A DNA stretch of 64,000 nucleotides from Hufsiella ginkgonis (GTDB lineage: Bacteria; Bacteroidota; Bacteroidia; Sphingobacteriales; Sphingobacteriaceae), in the NCBI RefSeq assembly GCF_009834915.1, contig NZ_WVHS01000001.1, positions 806,001-870,000 on the forward strand, written 5' to 3'. This document shows positions 59,650 through 64,000 of this stretch, in pieces. The notes beneath the pieces were generated by a model that did no database searches, was not told the DNA's origin, and saw only the letters and a program-made list of their open reading frames with translations. The position numbers and the translations under genes were made by a program. The number at the start of each line of letters is the position of its first letter. Positions within the stretch are counted from its first letter, which is position 1.

Positions 59650-60027
59650 ATGAAAAAGTTCACTACCATCGTTACCGCACTCGTTATCCTCATAGCCACC
59701 AATACTTTCGCCGACGATAAAAAGGGCAAAGGAGGCGATAATCCAAAAACAGCATGGGTGATCGAATCGCCGGAATTCGTTTGGGGCGATCCTTCCGAAG
59801 TCGACTTCGAACAACCGGAGATCAGCTTCGAAGCAGTTGACCTGCCGGATTTTGAATGGGGAAACCCTGCGGAGATCAGCCTCCAGGCAGAAAACGCACC
59901 AGCAGCGGTATTCCTCGGCACTCCTGAATTCGTTTGGGGCGATCCTTCTGAAGAGATCAGCATCACCGGGCCCATCAGCCTGCGGGCATTTGTTTGGGGC
60001 GATTCATCCGGCGTAGTGATAGAATAA
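59650..60027 (+). CDS. Small secreted protein with WGDPSE repeats
   Basis: The 125-residue precursor has a signal peptide (MKKFTTIVTALVILIATNTFA) and then four copies of an acidic motif around F-x-W-G-D-P-S-E: PEFVWGDPSEVDF, PDFEWGNPAEISL, PEFVWGDPSEEIS and AFVWGDSSGV, spaced about 20-35 residues. Repeats 1 and 3 are almost identical at DNA level too, which points to recent internal duplication. There is no lipobox or anchor, so it should be periplasmic or exported. It has its own terminator. I do not recognise the family. Confidence 0.7.
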   Translation: MKKFTTIVTALVILIATNTFADDKKGKGGDNPKTAWVIESPEFVWGDPSEVDFEQPEISFEAVDLPDFEWGNPAEISLQAENAPAAVFLGTPEFVWGDPSEEISITGPISLRAFVWGDSSGVVIE

Positions 60028-60076
60028 AAGTTTAGTTAGTTAGTTAGTAATCTGTAGTTAGTTTTAGCAAGTGAGG

Positions 60077-60105
60077 AAGGCTTCCGGTGGGGAAGCCTTT
60101 TTTTG
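60077..60105 (+). terminator. Terminator after the WGDPSE-repeat gene
   Basis: AAGGCTTCC (60077-60085) pairs with GGAAGCCTT (60091-60099), followed by a T-tract to 60105. Confidence 0.85.
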
Positions 60106-60207
60106 TATGAAAATTCTCATTTCCGTCGGCCTCCGGGTGGATTGCCGGCCAGGCGGTCTTTTAACCGCCCGCATCTACCCGCTAATCCAGGCCACCGGGG
60201 AACGGAA

Positions 60208-60786
60208 CTATTTATAAAGGATCACCAGGTAATCCCAATCTGCCGGATTGCCAAACCCTACACTGGGTGTGTAAGCTACCAGGCCGATCTTTTTACCGGC
60301 CTGCAGGTATTGACCAACGATCCTGAGGTTAGAAACCGCTTTCCAGATATCGGTATAATCCTTAGGAAGCGCTTTAAATTCCTGCATATAATATACGAAC
60401 CGGCTATTGCCCGGGTAGCTGATAGCCTTCCCCGACGGGTAATTTGCAGCAGGCTTAAAAGCGGCAGGATACGTAATGGCGCCTTTTCCCATCCAGATCA
60501 TGGTACCGCTGAACAAGAGCTTATCGTCGGGTTTGAAATACAGGGCGATGCTCCCAAAATCACCCGGCGACTTGTAATCGATGCGGAGCGGGATGCTGTC
60601 TGAGGGCGACGAAACCGCCATGACCGATTGCTCGGTACCTCCTTCAAATTTCCTGGTGAGGTAATCAACCTTTAACAACAATACGCTGCTTCCCGCAAGT
60701 GCGTCGCCCGGGTTGCCTGCATCGTCGCCTGGCGCACATCCGGCAAACAGGAAAATAATACTCAGTAAACAAAGGATATTCTTCAT
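60208..60786 (-). CDS. Hypothetical lipoprotein
   Basis: From ATG 60786 the precursor has 192 residues with a clear lipoprotein signal (LLSIIFLFAGC). The mature part is beta-rich (SSVLLLKVDYLTRKFEGGTEQSV, LRIDYKSPGDFGSIALYFKPDDKLLFSGTMIWMGKG) with aromatic residues at its end (ADWDYLVILYK). A 14-codon extension to 60828 would precede the signal peptide and is rejected. Anchored in the membrane facing the periplasm or surface. I recognise no family and no neighbouring gene hints at its role. Confidence 0.72.
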   Translation of the reverse strand: MKNILCLLSIIFLFAGCAPGDDAGNPGDALAGSSVLLLKVDYLTRKFEGGTEQSVMAVSSPSDSIPLRIDYKSPGDFGSIALYFKPDDKLLFSGTMIWMGKGAITYPAAFKPAANYPSGKAISYPGNSRFVYYMQEFKALPKDYTDIWKAVSNLRIVGQYLQAGKKIGLVAYTPSVGFGNPADWDYLVILYK

Positions 60787-60903
60787 TATATTGATAATTT
60801 TATTGGTCGGCTGTACCAGGTCAGGCATATGATAATACGAAAGCCGGCGTGCAAACGCTACAGCCGGCTAAAAAGCGTTAGTTAAAACTTAAAATAAACC
60901 CGT

Positions 60904-61641
60904 ATGAAAACCAAATTTAGCACCCGTTTATTCATCACAACCGTGATCCTGCTGTTTTCTTCCTTGCGAATGATGGCCATCGACTCTAAGGAGCTTGTGG
61001 GCGCCTGGGGTTACGGCCCGCCGGAAAACCGTACCGTGATGATCGCCACCGACAAGATCTTTTCGGTGGCCAATTACGACGTCCCGGGGAAAAAATTGCT
61101 GGCCACCTACGGCGGCACGTGGCGGATGGAAGGCGATAAGCTCATTGTAAAAATAGAATGGCACTCGGTGAAACCCGAAGTGGCGGGCAACGAATACCCT
61201 TACGACACCAAAATAGAGGGCGGCAAGCTCAAAATACCCCAAACACAGGAGGTGTACGATCGCCTCGACGACGGCAAGCCAGGCGCACTGGCCGGCGCAT
61301 GGATCATTACCGGGAACTACGCGAACGACAAAGTTTCTAAACGCCCCGCACCCTTCTTCCCGAGAAGGACCATGAAAGTGCTCTCCGGGAAGTACTTCCA
61401 CTGGATCGCATACAACGTAGAAAGCAAGCAATTTATGAACGCCGGCGGAGGCACCTACACTACCGTGAATGGCAAGTACACCGAAAATATCGAGTTCTTT
61501 ACCAAAACCGCCGAAAGCGTGGGCAAAAGCCTCACCTTCGATTACTCTTTTGTAGATGGCGACTGGCGGCATAAGGGCGAAAAGTCTACCGGCGGCCCCA
61601 TGGATGAGTGCTGGTCGAAAAGGGAAACGCTGGAGAAATAA
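60904..61641 (+). CDS. Secreted protein with two lipocalin-like repeats
   Basis: The 245-residue precursor has a signal peptide (to about MMA at 24). Two similar halves follow: LVGAWGYGPPENRTVMIATDKIFSVANYD (from about 31) and LAGAWIITGNYANDKVSKR..TMKVLSGKYFHWIAYNVE (from about 129). Each starts with a G-x-W strand and a Y/F-rich strand as in small lipocalin-like DUF4488-type proteins of Bacteroidetes. Each half probably forms a small barrel that binds a hydrophobic ligand. Family assignment is tentative. Confidence 0.68.
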   Translation: MKTKFSTRLFITTVILLFSSLRMMAIDSKELVGAWGYGPPENRTVMIATDKIFSVANYDVPGKKLLATYGGTWRMEGDKLIVKIEWHSVKPEVAGNEYPYDTKIEGGKLKIPQTQEVYDRLDDGKPGALAGAWIITGNYANDKVSKRPAPFFPRRTMKVLSGKYFHWIAYNVESKQFMNAGGGTYTTVNGKYTENIEFFTKTAESVGKSLTFDYSFVDGDWRHKGEKSTGGPMDECWSKRETLEK

Positions 61642-61686
61642 CGCGCATTGCGGGATCGATCACGGTAATAACTTATCCGGACAGCG

Positions 61687-62649
61687 TTAGCTTGCCGTAG
61701 CCTGCCAGATAAACCACGCGTTCAGCAACACGTACGTTACCAGGAAAATTTGCCCGGTGAACACATCAAAGCGCGTTGCCCGTTTAACCTCTCCGCGTTT
61801 GATCATTTTCAGCGACCAGGCGGTAGCGATAATAATGCCCAGGATAAACAGCAGCGTAATGCCGTGCAGCGAATCAACCAGTGTAAAAGCGGTTGATTCC
61901 GGCAAGGCCGATTCGATGATATATTTATTGCCGATAACGGCGAAAAGAGCACCCACGCTCAGGCCAAAACGCGAGTCGATACTGTCTGCATGAATATAAA
62001 AGCAAACATACGAGATCAGGAACGCCACGTACATCCCCAGGAACATTTTCCAGAAAAGCCCCATGGCGTCGCGCACGATGCCGATGCGCACCCGGTAGCT
62101 GCTGTACTCGGTATGCGGCGTATCGATAGAAGCATCGCCAAAGGCGGTTTCGTATTCCTTTATCCCGCTGGATATATTGAGGCTGTCGATCGTCCAGCCG
62201 CGTAAGGTGAACCGCGGATCAAAGTGCTTCCCGGGCGTATCGGCCGCAAACACCAGGGCGCTCGCATCATATTGCGAATTTTCAATAGAAAGACGGAGCT
62301 TTTGGCGGTCGAAGGGGAAATTATCGATCACCCACGAATCTTTCATCACGCACTGCAGCTTCATCAGCTGGTAAACCTGCCCGCCGGTAGTATCTGTTGT
62401 AGAAAACGACTGTACCACTGTTTTGGCGGCCGGCACTTCCAGGTTGTGCAGGAAATCGAAATCACGGTTCTTATATTTGAGCCAGAGCCAAAAGGAAATG
62501 GTGTACTCTTTCTGCTTAAAGTCGATATCGTGGATAGAAGTGATGTAGATCCCCGTGCGCACCGTATCAGGCACGCGCGACTGCGGCAACGCGCTGCCCG
62601 TAAAAATGAAAACGAATAGAAAAATAATGCCGGCCGCTTTCCTGTACAT
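61687..62649 (-). CDS. Prokaryotic pentameric ligand-gated ion channel (Cys-loop receptor type)
   Basis: From ATG 62649 (MYRKAAGIIFLFVFIFTGSA, signal peptide) the protein has 320 residues. The extracellular beta domain (about 25-200) contains RTGIYITSIHDIDFKQKEYTISFWLWLKY and DNFPFDRQKLRLSIENSQYD, the strand and F-P-F-D-x-Q motif of the pLGIC family. Four membrane helices follow, with SALPESTAFTLVDSLHGITLLF at the M2-M3 turn resembling that of GLIC. Prokaryotic members lack the disulphide of the Cys loop, and so does this one. It likely forms a pentameric channel in the inner membrane. The ligand is unknown. Confidence 0.82.
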   Translation of the reverse strand: MYRKAAGIIFLFVFIFTGSALPQSRVPDTVRTGIYITSIHDIDFKQKEYTISFWLWLKYKNRDFDFLHNLEVPAAKTVVQSFSTTDTTGGQVYQLMKLQCVMKDSWVIDNFPFDRQKLRLSIENSQYDASALVFAADTPGKHFDPRFTLRGWTIDSLNISSGIKEYETAFGDASIDTPHTEYSSYRVRIGIVRDAMGLFWKMFLGMYVAFLISYVCFYIHADSIDSRFGLSVGALFAVIGNKYIIESALPESTAFTLVDSLHGITLLFILGIIIATAWSLKMIKRGEVKRATRFDVFTGQIFLVTYVLLNAWFIWQATAS

Positions 62650-62826
62650 GGTGTTTTTGCAAGTAATATTACGCGCAGATCTACCCCTAAAATACAAAAT
62701 ACTGCCCGATTGTTTTAGTTTGCACACGCGTTGACAAGCCTGTAGTATGCCCTTCAAAAATGTGCAACTGCGTACCTTCCGGAAGGGCCCCCAACCCGAT
62801 TTTTACATTTTATCGAAAAAACCTGC

Positions 62827-62857
62827 TTGCAATACCCAAAAATTATTAGAACTTTTG
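62827..62857 (+). promoter_or_regulatory. Promoter of the arginine operon
   Basis: TTG (62827-62829), 20 bases, AACTTTTG (62850-62857) fits the Bacteroidetes -33/-7 layout with one mismatch in the -7 box. It predicts a leader of about 300 bases before the GNAT gene at 63163, containing a small ORF and a hairpin. Confidence 0.5.
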
Positions 62858-62896
62858 CACCTTCAATTAGTAAGATAATTCACTGTAAGTCAAACC

Positions 62897-63037
62897 ATGA
62901 TGAACACATCTGCTTACATACCTGCTTCGATAGTAACGGCCCGCACCGGGTACGTGCTTGTTGCGGCCTGTTGTGAAACATCACAGAGTGAAAAGCTGGT
63001 ATTGAGACAGCGACGACCATTCATGCCCAGGGTTTGA
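62897..63037 (+). CDS. Putative 46-aa arginine-rich leader peptide
   Basis: An ORF from ATG 62897 (MMNTSAYIPASIVTAR) ends with LRQRRPFMPRV and a TGA at 63035. The last 11 codons contain four Arg codons (AGA, CGA, CGA, AGG). It lies in the long leader between a promoter and the first gene of an arginine biosynthesis operon. The layout fits a leader peptide whose translation senses charged tRNA-Arg. No homology evidence is available to me, and the ORF could be spurious. Confidence 0.45.
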   Translation: MMNTSAYIPASIVTARTGYVLVAACCETSQSEKLVLRQRRPFMPRV

Positions 63038-63109
63038 TTACCGGCATTTCCCCAAACACATTCCGCATTCGGCGGTTCCTGTAGTATAAGCAATTAATTT
63101 GATCACAAT

Positions 63110-63133
63110 AAAAGACTAAAAGCGTAGTCTTTT
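63110..63133 (+). promoter_or_regulatory. Hairpin in the arginine-operon leader
   Basis: AAAAGACTA (63110-63118) pairs perfectly with TAGTCTTTT (63125-63133), ending in four T that belong to the stem. It lies 29 bases before ATG 63163 and could be a weak attenuator terminator or a translation-controlling stem. Confidence 0.45.
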
Positions 63134-63162
63134 CCGCCTCAAAACGGATTTTCTATACGAAG

Positions 63163-63855
63163 ATGGAAGAAAACAATTTTGTTGTAATTCCTGCAACAGA
63201 ACAACATACCGGTTACGCGCAGCAGATCGTTGATGAAATGGAAGAATCTGCAAAAGCCCGCGGTACCGGGATCGCACGCCGTTCACCCGATTACGTGGCG
63301 CAAAAAATGCTCGAAGGCAAAGCAGTGATCGCACTTCATAACGACGGCAGGTGGGCAGGCTTCTGCTACATCGAAACCTGGGGACACGGTGAATTCGTTG
63401 CCAACTCCGGCCTGATCGTTAACCCGCAGTTCCGCAAATCCGGCCTTGCCAAAGCCATCAAGAAAAGAATATTTGCGCTTTCGCGCGAAAAATATCCCGA
63501 CGCCAAGATCTTCGGTCTTACTACCGGCCTTGCCGTGATGAAGATTAACTCGGAGCTGGGTTACGAACCTGTTACCTATTCGGAGCTGACTACCGACGAG
63601 AACTTCTGGAAAGGGTGCCAAAGCTGTGTTAACTTCGATATACTTACCATGAAAGAGCGCAAAAATTGCCTTTGCACCGCAATGCTCTGGGACCCCGTTG
63701 AAAAACAAAAGGAGATCGAGGAGAAAATACGCCTTGCCGAAGAAGAAAAACGCCGCATCGCCGAAGAGCTGATGACCAAGGTTTCGAGAAAACAGACACT
63801 GCTCGAACGCGTGGAGGAGAAGCTCCGCGATTCACTGAAACTCATGCTTACCTAA
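63163..63855 (+). CDS. GNAT N-acetyltransferase of the arginine operon (ArgA-like)
   Basis: The 230-residue protein has a GNAT acetyltransferase domain (about 5-150) with the acyl-CoA loop in LIVNPQFRKSGLAKAIKKRIF (R/Q-x-x-G-x-A pattern) and a Cys-containing segment WKGCQSCVNFDIL. A helical charged tail (EKQKEIEEKIRLAEEEKRRIAEELM) follows. In Bacteroidetes this gene regularly precedes argG in the arginine operon and is believed to supply the N-acyl-glutamate step. The enzyme assignment is inferred from position; acyl donor (acetyl- or succinyl-CoA) is not predictable. argG starts 78 bases downstream. Confidence 0.85.
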   Translation: MEENNFVVIPATEQHTGYAQQIVDEMEESAKARGTGIARRSPDYVAQKMLEGKAVIALHNDGRWAGFCYIETWGHGEFVANSGLIVNPQFRKSGLAKAIKKRIFALSREKYPDAKIFGLTTGLAVMKINSELGYEPVTYSELTTDENFWKGCQSCVNFDILTMKERKNCLCTAMLWDPVEKQKEIEEKIRLAEEEKRRIAEELMTKVSRKQTLLERVEEKLRDSLKLMLT

Positions 63856-63910
63856 TCATAATTTTATAACCCGGCTTAACCGAGGCTTGCCAATCCGGGC
63901 TTGCAGGAGA

Positions 63911-63931
63911 AAGCCACCAGCCATCAGCTAG
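63911..63931. repeat. Short heptamer run between the GNAT gene and argG
   Basis: AAGCCACCAGCCATCAGCT shows three units of the 7-base GCCAYCA type in register, placed inside an operon, two bases before the argG start. It is a small relative of the repeats at 37129, 40752 and 46730. Confidence 0.5.
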
Positions 63932-63933
63932 TA

Positions 63934-64000
63934 ATGAAGAAAAAAGTTGTTCTCGCATTCAGCGGAGGTTTAGACACCTCATTTTGCTGCATTTATTTAA
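63934..64000 (+). CDS. argG: Argininosuccinate synthase (3' truncated by the window)
   Basis: The first 22 residues, MKKKVVLAFSGGLDTSFCCIYL, contain the N-type ATP pyrophosphatase P-loop SGGLDTS of argininosuccinate synthases. The enzyme joins citrulline and aspartate using ATP. The gene continues beyond the window. It follows the GNAT gene in the same operon. Confidence 0.92.
   Translation, partial: MKKKVVLAFSGGLDTSFCCIYL

Noticed and set aside
60028-60060. TTAG tetranucleotide run after the WGDPSE gene
   Set aside because: Only about four units of period 4, not 7; too short to interpret.
1-64000. CRISPR array
   Set aside because: The only tandem repeats have 7-bp units without spacers; no 24-40 bp repeat with unique spacers and no cas genes are seen.

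Overview
The window looks like chromosome of a Bacteroidota species, most likely Sphingobacteriales (Pedobacter/Mucilaginibacter-like); genus is inference. Reasons: a SusC/SusD pair, OMP_b-brl_3-type outer-membrane receptors, 7TMR-DISM and 7TM histidine kinases, BtgA/BtgB-type mobilization genes, an IntDOT-like integrase, TAnnTTTG-type -7 promoter elements, almost no Shine-Dalgarno sequences, and an arginine operon that starts with a GNAT gene followed by argG.

Layout. (1) 1-10134 is the right-hand part of an integrated mobilizable element ending beside a tRNA-Pro(GGG) gene. It carries a 5'-truncated NurA-like nuclease plus HerA ATPase pair with a 53-codon gene behind it, a frameshifted AbiEi-N/Fic gene, two mobilization genes with a palindrome-rich candidate oriT, an excisionase-like HTH gene, a stand-alone SIR2-domain protein and the integrase. 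The defence-type cargo is visibly more AT-rich than the chromosome. The left end lies outside the window. (2) 10366-22158 holds core and envelope genes: sugar O-acetyltransferase, murF, an M14 peptidase, two paralogous outer-membrane receptors in tandem, and a PadR-PspC operon. (3) 22515-32440 holds SusC/SusD, a DUF2911 protein, and a translationally coupled PIG-L / 38-aa membrane protein / Na+:solute symporter operon. (4) 32504-37129 is a TetR-controlled tripartite efflux operon (TolC, EmrA, EmrB types) with clear palindromic operators. (5) 37480-49706 holds a KTSC protein, a 7TM histidine kinase, a PL14-like secreted protein, tRNA-Val(GAC), a zincless Fpg/Nei glycosylase, an M1 peptidase, serS, rsmI, a PH/SHOCT protein and lnt. 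(6) 49824-55613 is a signalling block: one response regulator facing a five-gene operon of acyltransferase-like protein, methyltransferase, 7TMR-DISM kinase, REC-kinase hybrid and REC protein. (7) 56119-62649 holds secreted proteins (DUF4920, M61 peptidase, pentapeptide-like, a WGDPSE-repeat protein, lipoproteins) and a prokaryotic pentameric ligand-gated channel. (8) 62827-64000 is the start of an arginine biosynthesis operon, with a 46-codon leader ORF whose end is rich in arginine codons, the GNAT gene and the first codons of argG.

Two things stand out beyond ordinary gene content. Several intergenic regions carry imperfect repeats with strict 7-bp periodicity, in at least two sequence families and often as inverted arms. 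The five-gene cassette at 50283-55613 pairs a possible small-molecule synthase and methyltransferase with membrane sensors, which suggests a signal-production/signal-perception system that I cannot match to a named one.
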